Assembly: GCA_030638625.1 (NCBI GenBank)
Contig: DAOWEE010000145.1
Location: forward strand, 1-7,906
Direction: 5' to 3'
DNA: 7,906 nucleotides
Source: Methanosarcinales archaeon
Lineage (GTDB): Archaea > Halobacteriota > Methanosarcinia > Methanosarcinales > Methanocomedenaceae
Below are positions 1 to 5,138 of this stretch, in pieces. Within the stretch, counting starts at the first letter, position 1, and the number at the start of each line of letters is the position of its first letter. Under the pieces are notes generated by a model. The model had not been told where the DNA came from, ran no database searches, and saw nothing but the letters and a program-made list of their open reading frames with translations. The position numbers were made by a program, and so were the translations under genes.

Positions 1-456
1 TGACCCGGTCTGCACAAAATAGCCTTCCCGCTCATAGGTCAGTCCACTCCGGCCCAGCATGGTCAATACCATGACCGCCGCCTGTATCACTATGGATGCG
101 GCCAGCAGGAATGCCAGGCTTGTGCCAATATCGGTCACCAGCGCAATCAAAATAGTAACAGCCAGTATACCTATTCCAGATGCCAGGAGTGACTCACGGG
201 GCATTATCCGCTTGGGTATGCACAGTCCCAGTGCCACCAGCAGCAACACTACAAACGGGTAGATATAATGGTTCATGCTGTCGATATAATCCCCATACAT
301 GGAAGTTTCGGTCCATTGGGGCGTAGTCTCGGTGGTGTATGTATAATAGCCAATACCGTACAGGCACACCAACCCGATTATCGCCAGAACAGCTGATGTG
401 AGGGCCATCATATAAAAATCATAAGTCTTGGGTTCCATTTTCAGTGTCAGCGTCAT
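1..456 (-). CDS. Probable C-terminal half of a split CcmF cytochrome c haem lyase (3' end outside window)
   Basis: The minus frame is open from ATG at 456 to the window edge: 152 codons with no stop, so the C-terminus is missing. The visible part is a membrane protein with about four hydrophobic segments (roughly residues 14-38, 63-81, 92-109 and 111-135). A Trp/Tyr-containing extracytoplasmic stretch lies between the first two. This order resembles the part of CcmF that follows the WWD domain: one helix, an external loop ending in an aromatic/Asn-rich turn (DSMNHYIYP), then a Leu-rich helix. The gene starts 15 nt after the stop of the CcmF N-half-like gene and has a strong Shine-Dalgarno (GGAGGGAG). 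Inferred role: supports haem ligation to apocytochrome c at the outer face of the membrane, as partner of the upstream protein. The remaining CcmF membrane histidine would be expected beyond the edge. Alternative: an unrelated polytopic protein of the same operon. Confidence 0.6.
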   Translation of the reverse strand, partial: MTLTLKMEPKTYDFYMMALTSAVLAIIGLVCLYGIGYYTYTTETTPQWTETSMYGDYIDSMNHYIYPFVVLLLVALGLCIPKRIMPRESLLASGIGILAVTILIALVTDIGTSLAFLLAASIVIQAAVMVLTMLGRSGLTYEREGYFVQTGS

Positions 457-470
457 CTTTTACTCCCTCC
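457..470 (-). promoter_or_regulatory. Strong Shine-Dalgarno for the second ccmF-like gene
   Basis: On the minus strand the 14-nt gap reads GGAGGGAGTAAAAG directly before the ATG at 456. The purine core matches the archaeal anti-Shine-Dalgarno well, at a normal spacing of about 6 nt. The first ccmF-like gene has no such site, so this gene probably depends on internal initiation from a shared mRNA. Confidence 0.7.
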
Positions 471-1499
471 TCATTGTGATATAGCATGAATACCGGGTGC
501 GATATATGTCAGCAGGTAGGTGAACACCAGCGACAGGAAACAGATGATGCCCAGTATGGCTGTAGCCCGCCACATATTGCGCCGCTTTAAATATATCCGG
601 CTGTGCAGGTAAGCACTATACAGTACCCACATCATGATACTGCCGTTTATCTTCGGGTCCCACCACCATTCTTTACCCTCCCATGCCAATATGGCCCAAG
701 GGTAGCCGATTAGCATGCCCACGGTGAGCAGCAGGTATCCTACCTTGGCATGGTTGTATGAGATGCGGTCAAATATCTTTTCGCGGCGGAAGAGCATGAA
801 CACGCAGCCCACAAAGGTGACGACCAGGGATGCATAGGCGATAAATAGCATGGGTGGATGGGTCCACATGTATTCTGAATTGTAGAAATAGATGATACGG
901 AAATACAACTGGTACAGGACTCCGTACAGCACATTTGGGTCGGCGACTCCGGAAGCCTGGTACCAGCCTGTTATCTCTGAATGCAGGCCAGGCAGGGGTT
1001 CTTTGAATGGATTTGCCATGTAACTAAGCACCATAAAGACTGACAACATGATGTTCAGGCTTGATGAGAACATTGCTGTCATTTGAGTCTTTATAAAATC
1101 ATAACGGAAATTTGTAACCGCTAAAAATATGGATAAACACAGGGTCCAGAAATAGATTTTCTCAGTCTCAATCCACAGGGGTACGGCAAATCTCAGTGAA
1201 GTTGCACTGACACCCATGTTAGCAGACATATAATTCGCCAGTTCTGGCGGATATACCAGTTCGATGGTCTGGTATATGCGAAGGTGGAACCATGCAATGA
1301 TAATAAATCCTATTACCAGCAGTGCCGTACTTGCTTTCCTCAACTGGGCTGACAGCAAATACGCCCGTGAGTCCCTCGTTATTAAGTGATACAGGGAAAC
1401 CACACCAAGCAGCAGTGAGATTATTAAAATAACTGTGATTACGGGTTGACCAATGGTGGTTACAGTTTCCCTGGCAGTAAGATATTCCTGGTATGACAT
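471..1499 (-). CDS. CcmF/CcsA-family cytochrome c assembly protein, N-terminal (WWD-domain) half of a split CcmF
   Basis: A 342-residue polytopic membrane protein of the haem-handling CcmF/CcmC/CcsA superfamily. The tryptophan-rich WWD motif WEGKEWWWDPKING is at residues 273-286. HPPML at 214-218 follows a long loop after ANPF (162-165), which is the CcmF order (NPF, loop, HPP). His299 (YLHSR) lies in the helix after the WWD motif, and His338 (GIHAIS) lies just after the last helix. These three fit the two external and first membrane histidines that CcmF uses to hold haem. Hydrophobic segments lie near 20-42, 57-72, 114-130, 146-162, 217-236, 251-272 and 310-334. CcmF is usually about 650 residues; this protein ends shortly after His338, and the next gene resembles the missing part. 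Role by family: attaches haem covalently to apocytochrome CXXCH motifs outside the membrane. Alternative: a CcsA/CcmC-type protein. The start lacks a Shine-Dalgarno and fits leaderless initiation. Confidence 0.8.
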   Translation of the reverse strand: MSYQEYLTARETVTTIGQPVITVILIISLLLGVVSLYHLITRDSRAYLLSAQLRKASTALLVIGFIIIAWFHLRIYQTIELVYPPELANYMSANMGVSATSLRFAVPLWIETEKIYFWTLCLSIFLAVTNFRYDFIKTQMTAMFSSSLNIMLSVFMVLSYMANPFKEPLPGLHSEITGWYQASGVADPNVLYGVLYQLYFRIIYFYNSEYMWTHPPMLFIAYASLVVTFVGCVFMLFRREKIFDRISYNHAKVGYLLLTVGMLIGYPWAILAWEGKEWWWDPKINGSIMMWVLYSAYLHSRIYLKRRNMWRATAILGIICFLSLVFTYLLTYIAPGIHAISQ

Positions 1500-1522
1500 T
1501 TTAGGTTAAATGATTTTTATGA

Positions 1523-1540
1523 GATAAATAAGATTTTGTC
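1523..1540 (-). promoter_or_regulatory. Candidate TATA/BRE promoter for the ccmF-like pair
   Basis: On the minus strand GACAAAAT (BRE-like, purine-rich) is followed by CTTATTTATC (TATA-like). Its centre lies about 28 nt upstream of the ATG at 1499. That spacing places the transcription start at or next to the start codon, which agrees with the absence of a Shine-Dalgarno there. Assigned by eye from archaeal promoter geometry. Confidence 0.4.
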
Positions 1541-1580
1541 GATGAATACATATCTAATATTTACCCCCTCAATGTTGGGG

Positions 1581-1607
1581 ATATTCATAAATCAATATAT
1601 TCATAAA
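1581..1607. repeat. 11-bp direct repeat next to the JAMM stop codon
   Basis: ATATTCATAAA occurs at 1581-1591 and again at 1597-1607, two exact copies with a 16-bp period. They lie in the AT-rich gap between the JAMM gene and the ccmF-like gene, upstream of the likely ccmF promoter. They could bind a regulator or be chance in AT-rich DNA. On the minus strand the same stretch is the 3' untranslated region of the JAMM gene. Confidence 0.45.
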
Positions 1608-2108
1608 CTAATTAATTTCAACAATCTCAATACGTTTGACAGAGCAATCCCACACATATCCTTTTATCCCATCAATACCGGCAATGACCCACAAGGTCTG
1701 GTAATTTTCCATACTTTCCTTATCCCACGCTGAAGGGGTTGCTTTTGAATGAGGATGGGTATGGTACACACCTACAATTTCCATTTCCTCATCATCTGCC
1801 CGGTTCCAGGCTTCATAATGTTCCTTTGGGTCCAGTTCAAAACTCCTGTCAGACGGTCTTGAATTCTTAATTGGCAAAACAGTTTCAACTATAATGCTGT
1901 CCCGGCCCTGCCTGCCAATGAACACACCACATGCCTCATTGGGGGCATGCAGGGTCAGTTCATCATTTATCAACCTGATATGTTCTTTCCTGAGCCGGAC
2001 TTCTGTCACATTAGTTACCTTATCTACATCAGTTACATTATCTACATCAGTTGCATTATCTACATCAGTTGCATTATGTACACCGTTCACATCATCACCC
2101 CTTCTCAC
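1608..2108 (-). CDS. JAMM/MPN (Mov34/PAD-1-like) zinc metalloprotease
   Basis: The protein has 166 residues from the GTG at 2108. It carries the full JAMM signature: Glu58 in NEACGVFIG, His116 and His118 in YHTHPHS, Ser126 and Asp129 in PSAWD. His116, His118 and Asp129 should bind zinc, with Glu58 as general base. Archaeal and bacterial stand-alone JAMM proteins cleave isopeptide or C-terminal bonds of ubiquitin-like proteins (SAMP, ThiS/MoaD-like), so the likely substrate is a small beta-grasp sulfur carrier or its conjugate; this is inferred. The catalytic domain starts near residue 37. The first 36 residues are an acidic low-complexity extension built from a repeated NATDVD-like unit encoded by 18-bp tandem repeats. 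A second possible start is GTG at 2009 (Val34), preceded by AAGGT at 7-nt spacing, which would give a 133-residue protein of normal JAMM size. The 2108 start overlaps the radical SAM stop (GTGA), indicating one transcript and probable translational coupling. Confidence 0.88.
   Translation of the reverse strand: MRRGDDVNGVHNATDVDNATDVDNVTDVDKVTNVTEVRLRKEHIRLINDELTLHAPNEACGVFIGRQGRDSIIVETVLPIKNSRPSDRSFELDPKEHYEAWNRADDEEMEIVGVYHTHPHSKATPSAWDKESMENYQTLWVIAGIDGIKGYVWDCSVKRIEIVEIN
2003..2092. repeat. 18-bp tandem repeat array in the 5' part of the JAMM gene
   Basis: Three nearly identical 18-bp units, TATCTACATCAGTTRCAT on the plus strand, occupy 2021-2038, 2039-2056 and 2057-2074. The first differs from the other two at one base. 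Degenerate flanking copies extend to about 2003 and 2092. On the coding (minus) strand each unit encodes a Thr-Asp-Val-Asp-Asn-Ala/Val hexapeptide. The unit length is a multiple of three, so copy-number change would keep the reading frame. Confidence 0.85.
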
Positions 2109-3082
2109 ATGTCGATATGGGGATTTATGTCACAACCAGTACAGGGCAAACACATGGTCTGGGATACATCGGCTCGCAGACCGTGTTTATCCAGTACACG
2201 GCGCAATATTTTAGTCAGTTTCAACAATCTGGGAGCAGTGGGACGCTGAACATCAATCTCACCCTCGCGCAGTGGATGCATACCGCCGGCCCTGACAATG
2301 GGCACCACGCCCATGGACGCCAGTTCTTCCAGCCCTGCCTCCACGGTCTCGTCAGTTTCACCCAGGCCCACAATAAAATTAGAAAATACCCGGTTTTTGC
2401 CAAATAAGCTGACCGCCTCGGTTAGACACTCCAGGATAAAGTCATGGTCCATGCCCGGACACACCCGGTCGAATATATCCCTGTCCATGGTCTCGACATT
2501 ATATTTTATCTCCACTGCTCCAGCTTTCTTTAACAACCGCGTAGAGTCGACAGTGGGATAGACCGATACACCGATAGGCACATCATATTTCATGAGGGCC
2601 CTGACCGCTTCAACAGCCCGGTCAACTTCGTTCTCGGGAGTATCAGCTACACCCGAAGTGAGTGAGATGGCTTGCAATTTCCCTCCACGGTGGGCTTCTT
2701 CCACCATGTTTACAATCGAGTCCAGGTTTTTAATATCACCGGACAGCTTTGGTACAGGGCAATATTTGCAGTCGAATACGCACCGCTCACTTATGGTGAT
2801 ATATGCCTGTTCCGGACAGTGTATGAGTTCCTCTTCCAGATGTCCGCGCACCAGTTCACTGCCGCCTTTTAGTATCACCACATCGCCATTATCGTCCACA
2901 GCCCTTAGTGGAGACCCATCATCAACGGACAGCCTGACCCTGTGCCCGTTCCAATTGAAGAAAAAAGCAGTGTTGCCCGCCCCCGGACCTGCAGTCGGAA
3001 CAGTGATATTTCCCAGCAATGCCGGTTCAATATCCACAGCACCCACAGCCAGTAGTTCGGCTTTAATTTCTGCGTCTGTCAT
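2105..3082 (-). CDS. Radical SAM enzyme, biotin-synthase-like archaeal type, with C-terminal CxxCxxC
   Basis: A 325-residue protein. The radical SAM cluster motif CVFDCKYC (Cys101, Cys105, Cys108) should bind the [4Fe-4S] cluster that cleaves S-adenosylmethionine. It follows a 100-residue N-terminal region containing AGPGAG (31-36) and a small beta-rich part. Downstream, the TIM-barrel shows SLTSG (140-144), YNVET (194-198) and FIVGLGET (236-243), the layout of BioB-like enzymes. The C-terminus carries CLPCTGCD (Cys311, Cys314, Cys317), a candidate ligand set for a second iron-sulfur cluster. The substrate is unknown; related archaeal proteins are annotated only as biotin-synthase-related. 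The start at ATG 3082 has GAGGT at 3094-3098 (11-nt spacing) and an upstream promoter. The frame stays open to 3298, but that extension would run through the control region and into the divergent gene, so I reject it. It overlaps and probably is co-translated with the JAMM gene. Confidence 0.85.
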   Translation of the reverse strand: MTDAEIKAELLAVGAVDIEPALLGNITVPTAGPGAGNTAFFFNWNGHRVRLSVDDGSPLRAVDDNGDVVILKGGSELVRGHLEEELIHCPEQAYITISERCVFDCKYCPVPKLSGDIKNLDSIVNMVEEAHRGGKLQAISLTSGVADTPENEVDRAVEAVRALMKYDVPIGVSVYPTVDSTRLLKKAGAVEIKYNVETMDRDIFDRVCPGMDHDFILECLTEAVSLFGKNRVFSNFIVGLGETDETVEAGLEELASMGVVPIVRAGGMHPLREGEIDVQRPTAPRLLKLTKILRRVLDKHGLRADVSQTMCLPCTGCDINPHIDM

Positions 3083-3106
3083 AAGCAAAACATACCTCGT
3101 TGATTC

Positions 3107-3124
3107 TGATATTTGATATTTGAT
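3107..3124. repeat. Short tandem repeat of TGATATT near the radical SAM transcription start
   Basis: TGATATT is repeated twice in tandem and followed by a partial third copy (TGATA). It lies at or just before the predicted transcription start of the radical SAM gene. A regulator bound there could block that promoter; chance in AT-rich DNA is also possible. Confidence 0.4.
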
Positions 3125-3130
3125 AGTACA

Positions 3131-3146
3131 TAAAGTATAACTTTGT
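3131..3146 (-). promoter_or_regulatory. Candidate TATA/BRE promoter of the radical SAM-JAMM operon
   Basis: On the minus strand ACAAAG (BRE-like) is followed directly by TTATACTTTA (TATA-like). Normal archaeal spacing puts the start of transcription near 3110, leaving a leader of about 28 nt that contains the GAGGT ribosome binding site at 3094-3098. Assigned by eye. Confidence 0.5.
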
Positions 3147-3201
3147 GTACTCAAGTTAATCCGGCCGGAGGGAGAATTTTCTTGTAATACTATATAGCTA
3201 T

Positions 3202-3231
3202 GACCCCTGAAGACCCCTTCGTCAACTGACG
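3202..3231. promoter_or_regulatory. Possible operator: inverted repeat and helical-phased direct repeat
   Basis: CGTCA-AC-TGACG (3220-3231) is an inverted repeat with 5-bp arms. Just upstream, GACCCCT occurs twice (3202-3208 and 3212-3218) at a 10-bp spacing, one helical turn. Both lie 18-47 bp upstream of the regulator's TATA element, a usual position for activator or autoregulatory sites. No experimental site is known to me, so the operator role is inferred. Confidence 0.35.
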
Positions 3232-3248
3232 ATGCAGTATTCGTTAGG

Positions 3249-3256
3249 TTTATATT
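3249..3256 (+). promoter_or_regulatory. Candidate TATA box of the regulator gene
   Basis: TTTATATT is centred about 28 nt upstream of the ATG at 3281. There is no convincing Shine-Dalgarno before that ATG, and the spacing fits a leaderless mRNA beginning at the start codon. This also argues against the GTG at 3257, which would lie upstream of the transcription start. Confidence 0.5.
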
Positions 3257-3280
3257 GTGTGCAGGCAAATTAGACATAGA

Positions 3281-4015
3281 ATGATAGGGGATAAGCACGA
3301 GGCTGACATCAAGAACCGTCTCGCAGAAAAAATGGCAGGTGAAATCACCCTTTCTGACAAACCTGGCGAGATTATGAAAAAATGGCGTGTAAATTTTGAC
3401 GTTGCCCAGTCTGATCTTTCCACCTATCTGGAAGTATCTCCTTCAGTCATCAGCGATTATGAAAGCGGCAGGAGAAAGTCTCCTGGCACGGTAATTGTAA
3501 CCAAGATTGTCAAGGCATTGCTTGAGATTGACAAACAGCGGGGCAGTAAGAAGATACATGCATATGAGAGTATGGTGTCAGTGAGTTATGATCCAAATAT
3601 CATTTATGATATTCACGAGTATACGACTCCCATGTCCCTTGATGAGCTTTCAAGCATCATAGATGCCGAGTTCATACACAGACCGGGATTAGAAACTGAA
3701 AAACAGATATACGGATACACTATCATTGACAGTTTGAAAGCCATACTTGAAATGCCATTTCATGAGTTCCAAAAACTTTATGGCTGGAGTACGGAACGAG
3801 CATTGATATTCACTGGCATCTCTACCGGCAGGTCACCTATGGTAGCAATCCGGGTCACTAACCTCAAACCCAGGGTAATTGTACTTCATGGTCTGGATGG
3901 AACTAATGTGGACCCGATAGCAAAGAAAATCGCAGAGGCAGAGAACATTCCTTTAATGTCAACCAATATGCCAATGGAACCAATGATAAAGGCACTTCAG
4001 GAACGTCAGGGTTGA
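3281..4015 (+). CDS. XRE-type archaeal transcriptional regulator, probable mevalonate-operon regulator
   Basis: From ATG 3281 the protein has 244 residues. Residues about 28-82 form an XRE/Cro-like helix-turn-helix: KKWRVNFDVAQSDLSTYLEV, then SPSVISDYESGRRKSPG (53-69), the recognition-helix region. The C-terminal half (about 130-244) is a separate domain. It has GYTIIDSLKAIL, then a possible ligand-binding segment IVLHGLDGTN, and ends in IAEAENIPLMSTNMPMEPM. That last pattern is vaguely like DRTGG-type domains, which is a weak resemblance. The protein looks like the archaeal 'predicted transcriptional regulator' family often found beside HMG-CoA synthase genes. It lies 77 nt upstream of HMG-CoA synthase on the same strand, so control of isoprenoid precursor supply, and perhaps of its own gene, is the best guess. 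A GTG at 3257 would add eight residues, but the TATA position favours 3281. Confidence 0.82.
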   Translation: MIGDKHEADIKNRLAEKMAGEITLSDKPGEIMKKWRVNFDVAQSDLSTYLEVSPSVISDYESGRRKSPGTVIVTKIVKALLEIDKQRGSKKIHAYESMVSVSYDPNIIYDIHEYTTPMSLDELSSIIDAEFIHRPGLETEKQIYGYTIIDSLKAILEMPFHEFQKLYGWSTERALIFTGISTGRSPMVAIRVTNLKPRVIVLHGLDGTNVDPIAKKIAEAENIPLMSTNMPMEPMIKALQERQG

Positions 4016-4035
4016 CCACAACAGATTTGTTTGTT

Positions 4036-4045
4036 GATAATTATG
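4036..4045 (+). promoter_or_regulatory. Weak TATA-like element before HMG-CoA synthase
   Basis: GATAATTATG lies in the AT-rich 77-nt gap between the regulator and HMG-CoA synthase. A start about 25 nt downstream would leave a short leader containing the AAGGTG site. The three enzyme genes could thus have their own promoter besides read-through from the regulator. The match is poor and AT-rich background could explain it. Confidence 0.25.
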
Positions 4046-4080
4046 ATTGCAGGCATATTAGTAATTAAATTCCATGTAAC

Positions 4081-4086
4081 AAGGTG
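4081..4086 (+). promoter_or_regulatory. Ribosome binding site of HMG-CoA synthase
   Basis: AAGGTG lies 6 nt before the ATG at 4093 and fixes that start. It is flanked by two copies of TGTAAC (4075-4080 and 4085-4090), the second overlapping its end. Confidence 0.7.
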
Positions 4087-4092
4087 TAACAT

Positions 4093-5133
4093 ATGAAAGT
4101 AGGAATTGTATCATACGGGGCATATGTCCCAAGATACCGCATAAAACTTGAAGAGATTGCAGCCGTTTGGGGGGATGATGCAAAAAGTATTATTGGCGGA
4201 TTGAAGGTAAATGAAAAGTCAGTCCCTGGCCTGGACGAAGATGCAATTACCATTGCAGTGGAAGCTGCACGCAATGCCATAAACAGAGGCAATGTTGATG
4301 TTTCCAGGCTTGGTGCCATTTACTGCGGGTCTGAAAGTCACCCTTATGCTGTAAAACCCACAAGCACTATTGTGGCGGCAGCTGTTGAAGCAGAACCAAA
4401 CCTGACTGCTGCTGATTTTGAGTTTGCATGCAAGGCCGGCACGGCAGCCATCCAGACCTGTATGGGACTGGTCGGTGCAGGCATGATTGATATTGGACTG
4501 GCCATTGGTTCTGACGTTTCCCAGGGTGCGCCCGGGGATGCGCTGGAATATACTGCAGCAGCCGGAGGAGCGGCTTATATAATAGGCAGCAGTGACCTGA
4601 CAGCAGTTATCGAGGATACTTTTTCGTTCACAACCGATACACCTGATTTCTGGAGACGGGAAGGTATGCCATATCCTGAGCACGGAGGCAGGTTCACGGG
4701 AGAGCCGGGTTATTTCAAGCACGTGACCTCTGCGGCAACCGGCCTGATGGATAAGATTGGCACAAAACCTTCGGATTATGATTATGCAGTGTTCCACCAG
4801 CCTAATGGCAAATTCCCGCAAAATGTGGCCAGGAAACTCGGATTCACTCCTGAGCAGATAAAGGCCGGACTGGTTGTACCCAGGCTGGGCAATACATATT
4901 CCGGCTCATGTATGATAGGGCTGGCAGCAATCCTTGACCAGGCAGTGGAAGGAGACAGGATATTCATGACAGCATTTGGCTCTGGTGCCGGCAGTGATGC
5001 TTTCAGCATCACCGTGACCGATAAGATTGAAGAGATACGTGATGCAGGGCCTAAAGTTGAAGAACTGCTCCAGAATCCTATTTACATGGATTATGCCACC
5101 TATGCCAAACATAAAGGCAAAATTAAGGTGTGA
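4093..5133 (+). CDS. Archaeal hydroxymethylglutaryl-CoA synthase
   Basis: 346 residues, the usual length of the archaeal enzyme. It condenses acetyl-CoA with acetoacetyl-CoA to HMG-CoA in the cytoplasm, the committed carbon-carbon bond step of the mevalonate route to archaeal lipids. The thiolase-fold catalytic set is visible: Glu81 in GSESHPYAVKPT (general base), Cys113 in FEFACKAGTAA (acyl-accepting nucleophile) and His235 in VFHQPNGKFP. Other family blocks are GSDVSQGAPGDALEYTAAAG (139-158), RLGNTYSGS (264-272) and the C-terminal AFGSGAGSDAF (294-304). Its stop is 5 nt before the thiolase ATG. In methanogenic archaea this enzyme forms a complex with the thiolase and DUF35 proteins encoded next, passing acetoacetyl-CoA through a shared CoA-binding site. 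No catalytic residue appears to be missing. Confidence 0.96.
   Translation: MKVGIVSYGAYVPRYRIKLEEIAAVWGDDAKSIIGGLKVNEKSVPGLDEDAITIAVEAARNAINRGNVDVSRLGAIYCGSESHPYAVKPTSTIVAAAVEAEPNLTAADFEFACKAGTAAIQTCMGLVGAGMIDIGLAIGSDVSQGAPGDALEYTAAAGGAAYIIGSSDLTAVIEDTFSFTTDTPDFWRREGMPYPEHGGRFTGEPGYFKHVTSAATGLMDKIGTKPSDYDYAVFHQPNGKFPQNVARKLGFTPEQIKAGLVVPRLGNTYSGSCMIGLAAILDQAVEGDRIFMTAFGSGAGSDAFSITVTDKIEEIRDAGPKVEELLQNPIYMDYATYAKHKGKIKV
5125..5130 (+). promoter_or_regulatory. Ribosome binding site of the thiolase, abutting the HMGS stop codon
   Basis: AAGGTG ends directly before the TGA (5131-5133) of HMG-CoA synthase and lies 8 nt before the ATG at 5139. It supports ATG 5139 over the in-frame GTG at 5130, which is part of the site itself. 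Confidence 0.65.
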
Positions 5134-5138
5134 TTAAA

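Noticed and set aside
1565..1580. CCCC...GGGG hairpin as a terminator for the JAMM gene
   Set aside because: Only four to five continuous pairs form and no T-run follows on the relevant strand; too weak to call.
2003..2092. CRISPR-like array
   Set aside because: Units are only 18 bp, directly adjacent with no spacers, and lie inside a coding frame.
1894..2407. Three overlapping plus-strand frames opposite JAMM and radical SAM
   Set aside because: They arise from reading the tandem repeat and conserved coding DNA in reverse; their repeats (SVTLST, ISYIIY) are by-products of the 18-bp array.
2592..3116. 174-codon plus-strand frame opposite the radical SAM gene
   Set aside because: Ser/Thr/Pro-rich antisense shadow of a gene with clear cluster motifs; no ribosome binding site or family resemblance.
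3083..3298. N-terminal 72-residue extension of the radical SAM frame
   Set aside because: It would run across the divergent promoter region and overlap the start of the regulator gene; ATG 3082 has a ribosome binding site and a promoter at the right distance.
4219..4821. 200-codon open frame on the minus strand within HMG-CoA synthase
   Set aside because: It is antisense to a strongly conserved enzyme, has no recognisable motif and has Cys/His/Arg-rich composition typical of a shadow frame.
5130..5138. GTG 5130 as thiolase start
   Set aside because: It lies in the ribosome binding site that serves ATG 5139, and the protein start MRDVAIIGIG fits the family.
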